The notes beneath the pieces are model-generated. The model was not told the origin of the DNA and did no database searches. It saw nothing but the letters and a program-made list of their open reading frames with translations. Of a stretch of DNA of 64,000 nucleotides, positions 27,365 through 37,006 are shown one piece after another. This DNA is from Bacteroidota bacterium (lineage in GTDB: Bacteria; Bacteroidota; JABWAT01): positions 280,417-344,416 of the forward strand of contig JAIUNL010000002.1 of the NCBI GenBank assembly GCA_020161835.1, written 5' to 3'. The translations under genes were made by a program, and so were the position numbers. Numbering within the stretch: the first letter of the stretch is position 1; every line of letters begins with the position of its first letter.

Positions 27365-29152
27365 ATGAAAACACTATTACTTGTTAGTTTTTTTTCGCTG
27401 CTGATTTCATCATGTAATAATCAAACCACACTTCAAAAAGAAGTGCAGGCTTTTCTTGACGATTATAATGCTACCTATACTGAACTTGGTACACAAGTCA
27501 ATGAAGCCCAATGGAAATTGAACACCCTGATAAAAGACGGTGATACTCTAACCGGAAAACTTGCAGATCAGGCAAGTCTGGCATTTTCAGATTTTACAGG
27601 AAAAAAAGTTACAAGTGATCAGGTTTCTGTTTGGTTAAAGCAACCTGAACTTCTCACCAATCTCCAGGTGAAGCAACTCAGAAAAATACTCTATCTGGCA
27701 GCCAACAATCCAGAATCAGAGAAAGAAAAAGTGAAACTGAGAATTTCTGCGGAAACTGAACAAACCCGGGCTCTCTTCGGATTTGATTTTAAACTGAACG
27801 GAAAATCTGTTTCCACCAATCAGATAGATTCTATTTTAAATAAATCTGAAAATATTCAGGATCGCCTTGAGGCCTGGCAAACCAGCAAGGAGGTTGGCCG
27901 TGTTTTAAAACCGGGACTTTCGAACCTGCAAAAACTCAGAAATGAAACAGTAGCAGGCTTGGGTTATTCTGATTTCTTTTCATATCAGGTATCCGATTAT
28001 GGTATGACAACAGAAGAAATGATGGCACTCAATCAGCAAATAATTAAAGAAATCTGGCCATTATACCGTGAACTGCACACCTGGGCCAGATATGAACTGG
28101 CTAAAAAATACAAATCAAAAACAGTTCCTGATGAAATTCCAGCACATTGGCTGCCCAATCGGTGGGGACAGGACTGGACGGCTTTGGTTGATGTGGCAGG
28201 ATTAAATCTTGACTCTATTCTTGCAACAAAAACCCCAGAATGGATCATGAAAACCGGAGAAGAATTTTATACCAGTATTGGCTATGAAAAACTTCCGGCA
28301 TCTTTCTGGGAAAAATCAGATTTGTACCCGCTTCCTGCCGGAGTTGATTACCGGAAAAACAACCATGCTTCAGCCTGGCACATCGATCTGAATCATGATG
28401 TTCGTTCATTGATGAGTGTTGAATCAAATGCCGACTGGTACGAAACGGTTAATCATGAACTCGGCCATATTTATTACTATCTCAGTTATACAAATCCTGA
28501 TGTTCCACCGTTGCTCAGAGAAGGTGCAAACCGGGCTTACCATGAGGCAATCGGGACGCAGATTGGCATGGCGGCCATGATGAAGGCTTTTCTTGCAAGC
28601 AACGGCCTTTTACCTGCAAACAGTCAAACAGATGAAACCCGTACTCTTTTAAAACAGGCCCTGAATTATGTCGTCTTTATTCCCTGGTCAGCCGGCGTGA
28701 TGACCGGATTTGAACATGAACTTTATGCAAACAAATTGCCGGTTGATCAGTACAATAAAAAATGGTGGGAGCTCGTTAAAAAATATCAGGGAATTGTTCC
28801 TCCATCATCCAGAGGTGAAGAATTCTGTGATGCAGCGTCAAAAACCCACATTAATGACGACGCCGCCCAGTATTATGATTATGCACTTTCAAATGTGATT
28901 CTTTTTCAGTTGCATGAACATATTGCAACGAATATTTTGAAACAGGATCCAAGAAACTGCAATTATCACGGAAATAAAGCCGTTGGTGATTTTCTGAAAT
29001 CCATTATGATTCCGGGATCAAGCAAAGACTGGCGTCAGGTATTGAAGGATAAAACCGGAAGTGACCTCAGTGCAAAAGCAATGGTAAACTACTTTTCCCC
29101 TTTGCTGGTTTACCTTAAAAAGGAAAATGAAGGCAGAAAATATACTTTGTAG
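27365..29152 (+). CDS. M2 family peptidyl-dipeptidase (ACE-like) lipoprotein
   Basis: 595 residues beginning with a lipoprotein signal whose lipobox is LISSC, so it is probably membrane-anchored. The zinc motif HELGH is at 364-368 and the third ligand lies in REGANRAYHEAIG (E394), the same arrangement as in angiotensin-converting enzyme (HEMGH...REGANPGFHEAIG). It should remove dipeptides from peptide C-termini. The ATG at 27365 has GGAG seven bases upstream; the frame is open nine codons further. It is followed by repeats and a repeat-type terminator shared with the convergent cyclophilin gene. Confidence 0.93.
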   Translation: MKTLLLVSFFSLLISSCNNQTTLQKEVQAFLDDYNATYTELGTQVNEAQWKLNTLIKDGDTLTGKLADQASLAFSDFTGKKVTSDQVSVWLKQPELLTNLQVKQLRKILYLAANNPESEKEKVKLRISAETEQTRALFGFDFKLNGKSVSTNQIDSILNKSENIQDRLEAWQTSKEVGRVLKPGLSNLQKLRNETVAGLGYSDFFSYQVSDYGMTTEEMMALNQQIIKEIWPLYRELHTWARYELAKKYKSKTVPDEIPAHWLPNRWGQDWTALVDVAGLNLDSILATKTPEWIMKTGEEFYTSIGYEKLPASFWEKSDLYPLPAGVDYRKNNHASAWHIDLNHDVRSLMSVESNADWYETVNHELGHIYYYLSYTNPDVPPLLREGANRAYHEAIGTQIGMAAMMKAFLASNGLLPANSQTDETRTLLKQALNYVVFIPWSAGVMTGFEHELYANKLPVDQYNKKWWELVKKYQGIVPPSSRGEEFCDAASKTHINDDAAQYYDYALSNVILFQLHEHIATNILKQDPRNCNYHGNKAVGDFLKSIMIPGSSKDWRQVLKDKTGSDLSAKAMVNYFSPLLVYLKKENEGRKYTL

Positions 29153-29195
29153 AAAAATTACAAGTGATAAGTTATAAGTCGAGCGAAGCGAAGAT

Positions 29196-29329
29196 CCCGA
29201 AAGCTTTCGGGGTGGTAAGTTGGGCGTAGGGAAGATTTCGAATTCACTTCAAGGTTGCTTGTGTAGTCAGAAAAATTTTAAAATTCCAAATCGAAAAAAG
29301 GTCACTGAGCGAAGTCGAAGTGCCCTTTT
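29196..29329. repeat. Palindromic repeats, one acting as terminator
   Basis: A perfect palindrome CCCGAAAGCTTTCGGG lies at 29196-29211, embedded in GAGCGAAGCGAAGATCCCG-type repeat sequence. At 29296-29329 the CACTGAGCGAAGTCGAAGTG repeat forms a stem closed by AAAAGG and CCTTTT, making a terminator-like hairpin between the convergent M2 peptidase and cyclophilin genes. Confidence 0.7.
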
Positions 29330-29340
29330 ATTATTCGAAC

Positions 29341-30108
29341 CTATTTCAGAATTTCAATATCGAAGATGGTGACATCCTCATAGGGCCATCCGCCGTCATC
29401 TGTTTTAACAGATGCAATTTTGTCAATTACATTTAACCCTTCAATCACTTCACCGAAAACGGTATGTTCGCCGTCCAGGTGAGCTGCCCCTTCGTTGGTT
29501 TTGTAAAAGGTTCGTTGCTCCGGCGAAAACTTATAATGCTGTTCTCTCTCAATTTTGTCGAGATCGGCATCGGCAAATGTTGTTCCCTGCACAATATAGA
29601 AATCTAAAGGTGATGATCGTTTCGTTGGGTTATCATCATAATCCCGGGTAGCAGCCAAAACTCCCCTTTTATGAAATCTGGATGGTCTGAATTCTGCCGG
29701 GAGAGAATAGGGTCCGAAGCTTTCCTTGTATTCCTTCCTCCCCTTCTTATCAGTATCGCCACCTTGAATTGCAAATCCCTTTACCACCCGGTAAAACACC
29801 GTATTGTCAAAAAAATCAAGTTTAACCAACCTTATAAAATTTGCACGGTGAAGTGGGGTATCGGTATACAACCTGATTTTCATGTTCCCTTTGCTTGTTT
29901 TTAAAAGCAACAGGGTTTCTGGATTTTTATTTCCGAAATCTGTAAGAAACGAATCAACAATCTTGTTGTTCAATGCCCTGGCAGATTTCCCGAACAGTGG
30001 CTTTTCCTCTTTTTGAGGTTCTGGCTGCGGAAGTGTTTGAGGCATTTCCTGTTGTTTACAACCAAATACAAAAACCAGAAACAGCGGTAAATAAAGAGAT
30101 TTTTTCAT
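29341..30108 (-). CDS. Cyclophilin-type peptidyl-prolyl isomerase lipoprotein
   Basis: 255 residues with a lipobox at VFGC (Cys17), so likely a periplasm-facing lipoprotein. Residues about 75-255 form a cyclophilin domain of the bacterial type: LLLKTSKGNMKIRLY, FYRVVKGFAIQGGDTDKKG (the FxRVxxxFxxQGGD core), and GEHTVFGEVIEGLNVIDKI. It catalyses cis-trans isomerisation of prolyl bonds during folding of exported proteins. Residues 18-70 are a Pro/Glu/Lys-rich linker. The gene is monocistronic, divergent from the small lipoprotein gene at 30315. Confidence 0.93.
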   Translation of the reverse strand: MKKSLYLPLFLVFVFGCKQQEMPQTLPQPEPQKEEKPLFGKSARALNNKIVDSFLTDFGNKNPETLLLLKTSKGNMKIRLYTDTPLHRANFIRLVKLDFFDNTVFYRVVKGFAIQGGDTDKKGRKEYKESFGPYSLPAEFRPSRFHKRGVLAATRDYDDNPTKRSSPLDFYIVQGTTFADADLDKIEREQHYKFSPEQRTFYKTNEGAAHLDGEHTVFGEVIEGLNVIDKIASVKTDDGGWPYEDVTIFDIEILK

Positions 30109-30253
30109 GGGCTAGATTGAGTGAACCAGATATAATTACTTTGTTGAAATAAAAATCAACAAATATGGAAATCAGATCAATTTTCCAGCTCTAAATAAAA
30201 TTAAGTTTTCAGAAACCAAAGCCACTCGTTTATTAATTATTTATTATATTATA

Positions 30254-30282
30254 TTGACTTCATTGAGAAAGAATCAGATATT
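30254..30282 (+). promoter_or_regulatory. Possible sigma70-like promoter for lipoprotein gene
   Basis: TTGACT (30254-30259) and GATATT (30277-30282) are separated by 17 bases, 30 bases before the ATG at 30315. Spacing is ideal but the -10 box is imperfect and the phylum often uses other boxes. Confidence 0.3.
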
Positions 30283-30314
30283 GCCATCCAAATCTAATTT
30301 ATCCCGGAGTACAA

Positions 30315-30992
30315 ATGACTGCTAAATATTTTTCTCTTTTACTCGTTTTGTTTGCATTTTTTGGTGTTGGTTGCACAGAAAAGGACGAGACTGATGAAGC
30401 CATTTTATCAGGAAAAGTGACCGATACAAATGGCAACCCGATTGTTGGTGCAAAGATTTTTTATAAATTTTATTCTTTAGAAACCGGTGTGTCTAAACTA
30501 GCAAAACCAAACCCATCAACGAATATCTCTTTTAGCATCCCTGTCTCTGAGCCCATCACTGTAACACTCCACCAATATTATACCAATAATCTGCTGGCTA
30601 CACTTTTTGAGGGGACACCTGAAACAGGAAATCTTTCTATTTCAATGTCCACAGATAAATACCGGATTTCAAATGGTTTATATAACTATAAAGTTACCGG
30701 CAAAACAATTAATTATCAGGGCACACTTGTAAACGAAATTCTGGATTCGGGAGTTTTATTGGAAAGTACTCCTCTTGGGGTTTCTGATTCGAAAGGTGAA
30801 TACAGCATTCTTATTCCAGTTTTAGGAATCGGTTACACCACGAACCGAACAAATGCAACAGGTGAAGTAATAGGAACACGAAAAATTAAAGATACTATTG
30901 ATCTGATTGTTTACGTCCCCGGCAAACCAGTTCAAACCAAATCAGTAACGATTGATACTAAGAAATCAAGTCAGGTCTCTTTTCAATTTTAA
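30315..30992 (+). CDS. Lipoprotein with carboxypeptidase-regulatory-like domain
   Basis: 225 residues with a lipobox FGVGC (Cys20). After the signal, residues about 30-110 read LSGKVTDTNGNPIVGAKIFY, the typical opening of a carboxypeptidase-regulatory-like (CarboxypepD_reg/Ig-like) beta-sandwich; a second GEYSILIP-type strand pattern appears near 160. No catalytic domain is visible. It is presumably a cell-surface or periplasmic structural lipoprotein of unknown function. GGAG lies six bases before the ATG. A terminator follows, so it is monocistronic. Confidence 0.75.
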   Translation: MTAKYFSLLLVLFAFFGVGCTEKDETDEAILSGKVTDTNGNPIVGAKIFYKFYSLETGVSKLAKPNPSTNISFSIPVSEPITVTLHQYYTNNLLATLFEGTPETGNLSISMSTDKYRISNGLYNYKVTGKTINYQGTLVNEILDSGVLLESTPLGVSDSKGEYSILIPVLGIGYTTNRTNATGEVIGTRKIKDTIDLIVYVPGKPVQTKSVTIDTKKSSQVSFQF

Positions 30993-31009
30993 TTTCGTAA
31001 AAAACAAGA

Positions 31010-31051
31010 AGCCCGGATAATTTCCCTGTAAAGAAAAAATCCGGGCTTTTT
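31010..31051 (+). terminator. Rho-independent terminator after lipoprotein gene
   Basis: AGCCCGGAT (31010-31018) pairs with ATCCGGGCT (31039-31047) across a 20-base loop and is followed by a run of T. Confidence 0.8.
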
Positions 31052-31111
31052 ATGCTTTATAACTTTAAACAGTTTTCAATTTACTCAGCGTACCACGTAA
31101 AGCTTTTGTAA

Positions 31112-32431
31112 CTATTCAATTTCACCACGGAATGAGTCCGGATTGAACCAATCAAAATTCCGGGTCATGTACATGACAGAAGCCAGAACACCAAATAAAC
31201 CGAGACTTCCAATCAATAAAGCGTAATCTTCAAGCTGAAGAATAACAAAAAGGAATAAATACAAGATCAGCAACAGACCGGTAATAAGTCCGGTTGAGCG
31301 AAGTTCCTTCAATACGGCTTTTGCATACAATCCGATTAGAAGCAAAATCGCAGCCGCCGAAATCCAATATGCCCAGTTAAAGCTCAGATGCTCTGAAATT
31401 GAGAGCAGAAGGGTGTAGAAAATGATTAAAGCAAAACCGATGAGCAGGTATTGAACCGGGTGAATTCTTCTTCTTGAAGCAATTTCTACCATAAAAAAGG
31501 CAAGAAACGTAAGACCGATAAACATAATGGCATATTTAACGGTTCTGCTGGTTTTTTGGTAGTGGTCAACCGGTATCAGTAAATTAACACCAAACCGGGT
31601 TTCTTCGATTTTAAAATCACCGTCAATCCAGGTTTGCGGGAAATTCCGGTTCAAATGAAGAACTTTCCATGATGCAGAAAATGCGGAATCTGTGACATTT
31701 CGGCTGTCGGGAAGAAAATCTCCGCTGAAACTTGGATTTCCCCAATTCGCAGTTACGGTTGCTTTTGTTTCTTTTCCTGCCGGAACCAGATAAAACTCAC
31801 CACTTCCGTTCAGATTCAATCGGGTTGAAAATGGAATGGTCAGTTTATTAGGATCAACCGGATATTTGGCACTGAGACCGGAGGATAAATAACTATTTGT
31901 AAGAACAGACGGATTTGCAGTTAAAACAGAATCTCCGGCTTTGATCACAACCATATCCTGAATTCCCTTCAGGTCAGAAATACCCAAAGCAAAAAAGGCC
32001 TGGTCCCAAAGCATTTGTTCAGGCGCAATTCCGTGCTCTTTCAGATTGGGCAGTTGAAATTCAGCAGCCAGATTAACCTCTGACTGGTATAAAACCACTT
32101 CAAAGATTCCACGATACCGAATTTCAGGTTTTAGAACAGAATTCACTTTTAGCGATTCAGGTAAAATGTAAAGATTCTGGAAAACGGTTTGAGCCTTTCC
32201 ATCCGACATCACCACTTTTGTAAATGGAATGGTGAGAACAGGTCCGGTAATGGTTTGCCGTCCCCCCCATTTTGAACCGACTTCAAGAACTGCTTCAGTT
32301 CCTGAATGGCTTCGTTCATTGATCAATCCCTCAATCATCATTGCAGGAATAGTCAGAAGAAGCGAAAGAACGATTATAATGGCTAAACGCCAGCCAATTG
32401 AGCGGGTAGGAATTAAAGGCGCAGAAGACAT
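31112..32431 (-). CDS. creD: CreD family inner-membrane protein
   Basis: 439 residues. One N-terminal membrane segment (about 16-35, LAIIIVLSLLLTIPAMMIEG) is followed by the CreD-typical INERSHSGTEAVLEVGSKWG and GPVLTIPF, a large periplasmic region, and a cluster of about five membrane segments from residue 300 on. CreD (cell envelope integrity/colicin E2 tolerance protein) has no defined biochemical role. The start is the ATG at 32431 with GAGGTG just upstream; a GTG two codons earlier is possible. It sits 14 bases behind ccoS as the last gene of the cbb3 assembly group, which is not its usual creABC context. Confidence 0.9.
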   Translation of the reverse strand: MSSAPLIPTRSIGWRLAIIIVLSLLLTIPAMMIEGLINERSHSGTEAVLEVGSKWGGRQTITGPVLTIPFTKVVMSDGKAQTVFQNLYILPESLKVNSVLKPEIRYRGIFEVVLYQSEVNLAAEFQLPNLKEHGIAPEQMLWDQAFFALGISDLKGIQDMVVIKAGDSVLTANPSVLTNSYLSSGLSAKYPVDPNKLTIPFSTRLNLNGSGEFYLVPAGKETKATVTANWGNPSFSGDFLPDSRNVTDSAFSASWKVLHLNRNFPQTWIDGDFKIEETRFGVNLLIPVDHYQKTSRTVKYAIMFIGLTFLAFFMVEIASRRRIHPVQYLLIGFALIIFYTLLLSISEHLSFNWAYWISAAAILLLIGLYAKAVLKELRSTGLITGLLLILYLFLFVILQLEDYALLIGSLGLFGVLASVMYMTRNFDWFNPDSFRGEIE

Positions 32432-32445
32432 GTTCACCTCGGATT

Positions 32446-32625
32446 TTATTTGGTTTTGGTTCCATGATGAGATCCGGGCGGAACCTCATCATCCTCATCA
32501 AAAACCTGGTACTTGGTTTCCTCAAGATCCTCAAACTGACCAGTTTTAACAGCCCAGATATATAATCCAAAGGCACCTGCTGCAACCAGCAGGGAAATCA
32601 GAATGAGAATATAGAGTGAAAACAT
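32446..32625 (-). CDS. ccoS: cbb3-type cytochrome oxidase assembly protein CcoS
   Basis: 59 residues: one membrane helix (MFSLYILILISLLVAAGAFG) followed by LYIWAVKTGQFEDLE, the conserved CcoS pattern FxWAVKxGQFDDLE, and an acidic tail. CcoS is needed to insert heme/copper cofactors into the cbb3 oxidase. ATG 32625 is chosen because GGAG lies seven bases upstream and the family starts there; the frame extends to 32673. It is directly downstream of ccoI and upstream of creD. Confidence 0.93.
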   Translation of the reverse strand: MFSLYILILISLLVAAGAFGLYIWAVKTGQFEDLEETKYQVFDEDDEVPPGSHHGTKTK

Positions 32626-32677
32626 GAAGACTCCGTTTTCAATAAAGATACCGGTATTCTGAACCACTGACAACCGG

Positions 32678-35161
32678 TTAATAGCCCATTCGACGGAGGG
32701 TTGAAGAAACAGTTCGTCTAAGAAAGAGGGAATTCAAAACGACTGAAATGGAACTTAATGACATGGCTAAAGCAGCATAAACCGGAATTAAAACACCCAA
32801 AGCGCCAAGCGGTATCATCACCACGTTGTAAACAAGTGCCCAAAAAAGGTTTTGTCTTATTTTTCCGTAGGTTATCCGGGCAAAATAAATCGATTTCAGA
32901 ACCGAAGGCAATGAATTATTCAGCAAAACGACACCCGAACTATCCAGGCTGATCTGACTTCCTTCCCCCATTGAAATCCCAACCTGAGCCAATGATAATG
33001 CCGGTGCATCGTTTACACCATCACCAATCATCATCACCGTTTTTCCCGAGTCAATCAGTTTTCTGATTTCATCTGCCTTTTCTTCAGGAGACAATTCACC
33101 CTGAACCTGCTCTTGTGTTAGTCCAAGAGCTTTTGCAAGCTGGCTCACATTTTCCTTCCGGTCACCGGAAAGAATTTTAACCGGGATTTTCAGTTCCGCC
33201 AGCTTTTTCAGAGTTTCTTTTGCTTCAGGTCTGATTTCGTCAGCAATTTCAAGAATTGAAATCAACTCGCCATCAACAGAAACCAGAACCGGAACATGGC
33301 CACTTTCTGCAATCTTTTTTATCAGGTTCAGGTTTCCTGAAAAATCAATTTGAAAATCTTCCATTAATTTCACATTGCCGGCAGCTACTGAATGGTTCAG
33401 GGTTTTAAAGGTTATCCCCTTACCACTGTGTGACTCGAAATCAGAATACGGTTCATATTTCCCTGTTGTCGCAAAAAAATGAGTCCGGATGGCACGGGCA
33501 ACCGGATGGTAAACTTCGGTTTCAGCATGAGCAAGTGCAGAATACAAACCTTCTGGTACGTGCTTTTCTGCCAATTCATGAAGCTCAATCAATTTCATAA
33601 TGCCTGTTGTGAGTGTGCCAGTTTTATCAAAGACAACCTGATCAACTTTTACAAGTTCTTCAAGTACCTCTCCATTTTTAATCAGGATTCCCCTTTTAAG
33701 CGATTCACCTGTTCCAACCAGAATTGCCATTGGAGTGGCAATACCCAATGCACATGGGCAGGCAATGACCAAAACTGAAATGGCGATTGGGAAAGCAACA
33801 GCCATACCAGATGTTACATACCAAAGAAAAAAACTTCCGGCAGCAAAAAGCAGAATCAGGTAAATAAACCGTGCTGAAACCTTGTCGACCAGCCGTGAAA
33901 TTGGAGATTTTGAAAGCTGACTGTCTTCTATAAGTTCCAGCACCTTTGAAAAGATAGTTCCATCCCCAACAGAAGTAACCTGCATTTTAAAAGTTTCGTT
34001 CAGATTCCTGCTCCCGGAAATCACCTGATCACCCACATTTTTTTGTCTGGGGATCGATTCTCCTGTCAAAACTGATTCATCAAAAGCAGAAGTTCCTTCA
34101 ATGATAACCCCATCAACCGGTAGAATATCTCCCGGATAAAACTCCAGAATATCCCCTTTTCCAACATCATCAATTCCGGAATTAATCCTGATTCCATCCT
34201 GAATTTTTGTAACGGTATCCACCCGGTAATCGTCGTATTTATCAGTTTCTTTCAGAATTTTCTGTTTAGCTTTTGATTCAACGTAACGGCCAAGCAGAAT
34301 AAAAAAGATGAGCATATTGGCAGTGTCAAAATAGGTTTCACCCACCCCGGTGATCACATGCCAGACTGAAAGAAAAAATGCAGAAAGTGTTCCGATGGCA
34401 ATCAGTAAATCCATCCCCGGGTTGCGTGTTTTTATATTATACCAGGCTCCCTGCAAAATGGGTTTTCCTGCAAAGAAAACGCCAGGGATCGTCATGATCA
34501 TATTGATCCACTGAAGAAATGATCTTACCTGCGGATCAATTCCCTGGAAATATCCGGCATACAGGCCAATGGCCAATAACATGACATTCATAGAAATCAG
34601 TGCAGAAGCACCGAGTCTCATGGTCAGGTCTTTGGTTTCAGCGTCGAGGGTGGGTTTTGCTTTTGACGGATGGAAAGGATAGGCGTAATACCCGATATTG
34701 GCGATAGTATTCAGGATATCAGCCAATGTAATTAACCGGTTATCCCATCGGATTTTTGAACGGTGAGTTCCGGGGTTGATGTTAAACTCAAGAACACCCG
34801 GCAATTTTCTGATGATTTCTTCATTGGCAAAAACACATGCTGCGCAATGAATTTTCTCAATTTTTAAATAGACAAGCTTGATTGCCCCCGAACCCTGAAC
34901 GAATTCACTATAAAGGCTATCCATCCGAATCTGTTCTTCTTCAGAAAGAATGACAGCACCCCGCTCTTCACTCAGCCCAAGCTCTTTCCTTTGAAGATTG
35001 TAGAAATCATCGTAACCAACCTGTTTGAGTATTTTAAAGGAAAGTTCGCAACCTGGACAGCAAAAATGCCTTTCCAATCCGTTAACCGGCGTTTTGGTCA
35101 GTTTTTTTTCAGGAGTGAGTTTGCTGCAATGATCGCAGTAAAAGTGGGAGCCTTTTTGCAT
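32678..35161 (-). CDS. ccoI: Copper-translocating P-type ATPase for cbb3 assembly (CcoI/FixI)
   Basis: 827 residues. A Cys-rich N-terminus (HFYCDHCSKL near 8, FCCPGCE near 33) precedes a heavy-metal domain with IHCAACV (near 105). Eight predicted membrane segments follow, with the ion-site CPC at 468-470, the phosphorylation motif DKTGT at 512-516 and the hinge MIGDGVNDAPAL. The domain order and Cys-rich leader are those of FixI/CcoI, which delivers copper for the cbb3 binuclear centre. It lies 9 bases after fixH and 52 before ccoS in the cco assembly gene group. Confidence 0.95.
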   Translation of the reverse strand: MQKGSHFYCDHCSKLTPEKKLTKTPVNGLERHFCCPGCELSFKILKQVGYDDFYNLQRKELGLSEERGAVILSEEEQIRMDSLYSEFVQGSGAIKLVYLKIEKIHCAACVFANEEIIRKLPGVLEFNINPGTHRSKIRWDNRLITLADILNTIANIGYYAYPFHPSKAKPTLDAETKDLTMRLGASALISMNVMLLAIGLYAGYFQGIDPQVRSFLQWINMIMTIPGVFFAGKPILQGAWYNIKTRNPGMDLLIAIGTLSAFFLSVWHVITGVGETYFDTANMLIFFILLGRYVESKAKQKILKETDKYDDYRVDTVTKIQDGIRINSGIDDVGKGDILEFYPGDILPVDGVIIEGTSAFDESVLTGESIPRQKNVGDQVISGSRNLNETFKMQVTSVGDGTIFSKVLELIEDSQLSKSPISRLVDKVSARFIYLILLFAAGSFFLWYVTSGMAVAFPIAISVLVIACPCALGIATPMAILVGTGESLKRGILIKNGEVLEELVKVDQVVFDKTGTLTTGIMKLIELHELAEKHVPEGLYSALAHAETEVYHPVARAIRTHFFATTGKYEPYSDFESHSGKGITFKTLNHSVAAGNVKLMEDFQIDFSGNLNLIKKIAESGHVPVLVSVDGELISILEIADEIRPEAKETLKKLAELKIPVKILSGDRKENVSQLAKALGLTQEQVQGELSPEEKADEIRKLIDSGKTVMMIGDGVNDAPALSLAQVGISMGEGSQISLDSSGVVLLNNSLPSVLKSIYFARITYGKIRQNLFWALVYNVVMIPLGALGVLIPVYAALAMSLSSISVVLNSLFLRRTVSSTLRRMGY

Positions 35162-35170
35162 GACTGCTTT

Positions 35171-35644
35171 TTACCGGATTGTAAATCGAAATTCTTTCCG
35201 GAAGTAAAAGTCTTTAAGCTGTATTCCGGCCTTTATATACCAATCACCTGATTCAGAAAATGTATGTTTGAAAGCAAAGGATGAATCAGTAACCGGAAAG
35301 ACGAGATGAAGCGAATCTGTTTTTACCGAATTGACCCTGAATACAATAAACCTGGCTGTATCTGCCAGATTTAAAACCTGTTTGGGAGAGAAATAAAAAT
35401 TGATGGCAGATTCACCGGTTTTGAATGACGACAATTGCATTTTAAGATCAATTCCTGATGCTTCCTGCGTTGCCCGGCGATCTGATTCAGGCTGAAAAAA
35501 GTCCTGCTGTTTTTTATAATCATCTTTAATCGGAGGGGTAAACAGATCAGTTCCCACATATATAATATGAACAAGCCCGGCAATCAGGGCAACAAATAAT
35601 AATGGAATGGTAATGACCCAATGTGTTGAAACTTTATTTGACAC
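35171..35644 (-). CDS. ccoH: FixH/CcoH family protein
   Basis: 157 residues with one N-terminal membrane helix (HWVITIPLLFVALIAGLVHI) and a periplasmic beta-rich domain ending in WYIKAGIQLKDFYFRKEFRF, as in FixH. CcoH interacts with the cbb3 oxidase and stabilises its assembly. The start is a GTG at 35644 that overlaps the ccoG stop by 11 bases, so translation is probably coupled. No alternative ATG exists near the membrane helix. Confidence 0.88.
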   Translation of the reverse strand: MSNKVSTHWVITIPLLFVALIAGLVHIIYVGTDLFTPPIKDDYKKQQDFFQPESDRRATQEASGIDLKMQLSSFKTGESAINFYFSPKQVLNLADTARFIVFRVNSVKTDSLHLVFPVTDSSFAFKHTFSESGDWYIKAGIQLKDFYFRKEFRFTIR

Positions 35645-36866
35645 GGAAAAATCCTTGGTTTATTTCTTTTCTGTCGCCCTTATTGTCTTCAACCACTAAG
35701 ATAAACTCTGATTCTTCCTTTCCAACCGGAAGTTCAACCATTAATGGCAATCTCACTGTTTCATTTCCTTTTACCAGATAGTAAGTTATCGGTGGCAGAA
35801 GCTTAAATTCTGCCGGGGTGATTGAAACTGAAATCCTTTTTTCATCTGAACCTAAATTATCAAGTACAAGAGTGTACCCGTTTACAATCTGACCTGAAAT
35901 AATTTTACCTGTGAAATTTGAATTTCTGCTGAGGTTAACCTGAAGATCAATTTTGAAAAAAACCTGCCAGATCACAAACAGTGAGGCAATAATGGCAACC
36001 AGTGCTACCATGAAAGACTTATCTCTCAACAAAGAAGGTGTTTTTTCTGCTGACCAGTATCTGACCAGGTTTGCTTTCCCCTTTTTCGCCATGATCGGTT
36101 CACAGGCATCCACACATGCAGCACAGGCAATACACGACATCTGCAATCCATCACGGATATCAATGCCAGCAGGACAAACCCGAACACACATCAGACATTT
36201 TGTACAATCAGTTTCACCCCGTTTTTCATCATAGGCAACAACAGTTGTACTTTCAGAAAACAAAGCTCCCTGCATTTTTGCGTACGGACATAAATACTCG
36301 CAAAAACTTTGTCTGACAATTACCATATCCAGCCAGGTAATAATAAAAGAAACGGCAAGGGAGCCAATTGCAAATGCACTTAACGTTCCGGTAGTTAACC
36401 TGTTTAAAAAATCATACGGGTTGATGAAATACCAAACGACGTCAAGGGCAACCAGAAAGACAAATCCGGTCATTGTTGCGTAAGAACCGATCAGGCGGAG
36501 GTATTTGTTAACCCCTTTAATATTTTTCCGGGGTAACCAGAACTTTTCAAAAACCCTCAGAAAATCGGTGATAATGGTTTGGGGACACATCCATCCGCAC
36601 CACACCCGTCCCCAGATCAACGTCACATAAATAAGTCCAGCAACTCCTGCAATCGTTAAACCGAACAGAACGTAAAACTGAGTAAAAGGGAACACTCTGA
36701 AAAAGAGATGGAATTCCATATTTACGATATCCAAGAGGAACAAGCTTGCACCATCGATAACGATAAACGGAACACCAATCAAAAAGATAAAGAAAGACAA
36801 CCCAACCCAACGTCGACGGTTAGTATAGGTTCCTGACTCCGGGTGAAAATAGGGGACTTTTCGCAT
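35634..36866 (-). CDS. ccoG: Cytochrome c oxidase accessory protein CcoG (FixG)
   Basis: 410 residues, polytopic with two [4Fe-4S] ferredoxin-type clusters: CTKCLMCVRVCP and CIACAACVDACEP in the middle, plus the membrane-associated CGWMCPQ motif. A C-terminal Ig-like domain follows. CcoG reduces copper during cbb3 assembly. ATG 36866 is chosen because AGGAG is five bases upstream; the frame is open 11 codons more. It begins the second cco unit, after the terminator that closes ccoNOQP. Confidence 0.95.
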   Translation of the reverse strand: MRKVPYFHPESGTYTNRRRWVGLSFFIFLIGVPFIVIDGASLFLLDIVNMEFHLFFRVFPFTQFYVLFGLTIAGVAGLIYVTLIWGRVWCGWMCPQTIITDFLRVFEKFWLPRKNIKGVNKYLRLIGSYATMTGFVFLVALDVVWYFINPYDFLNRLTTGTLSAFAIGSLAVSFIITWLDMVIVRQSFCEYLCPYAKMQGALFSESTTVVAYDEKRGETDCTKCLMCVRVCPAGIDIRDGLQMSCIACAACVDACEPIMAKKGKANLVRYWSAEKTPSLLRDKSFMVALVAIIASLFVIWQVFFKIDLQVNLSRNSNFTGKIISGQIVNGYTLVLDNLGSDEKRISVSITPAEFKLLPPITYYLVKGNETVRLPLMVELPVGKEESEFILVVEDNKGDRKEINQGFFRVK

Positions 36867-36945
36867 AACAACTCCTGATTTCCTGATCTGACCAACCAAA
36901 CACCAGAAAATGTCGGAAGAAAGATGATAAACAGATTAGGATAGT

Positions 36946-36983
36946 GAAAAAAAAAGCCAGTCTGTCGGCTGACTGACTGGCTT
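36946..36983 (-). terminator. Terminator of the ccoNOQP operon
   Basis: On the minus strand AAGCCAGTC and GACTGGCTT (36975-36983 and 36954-36962) pair and run straight into a long T-tract (the A-run at 36946-36955). It separates the oxidase structural genes from the assembly genes. Confidence 0.88.
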
Positions 36984-37006
36984 TTCAAACAAACATGTTG
37001 GGTCAA

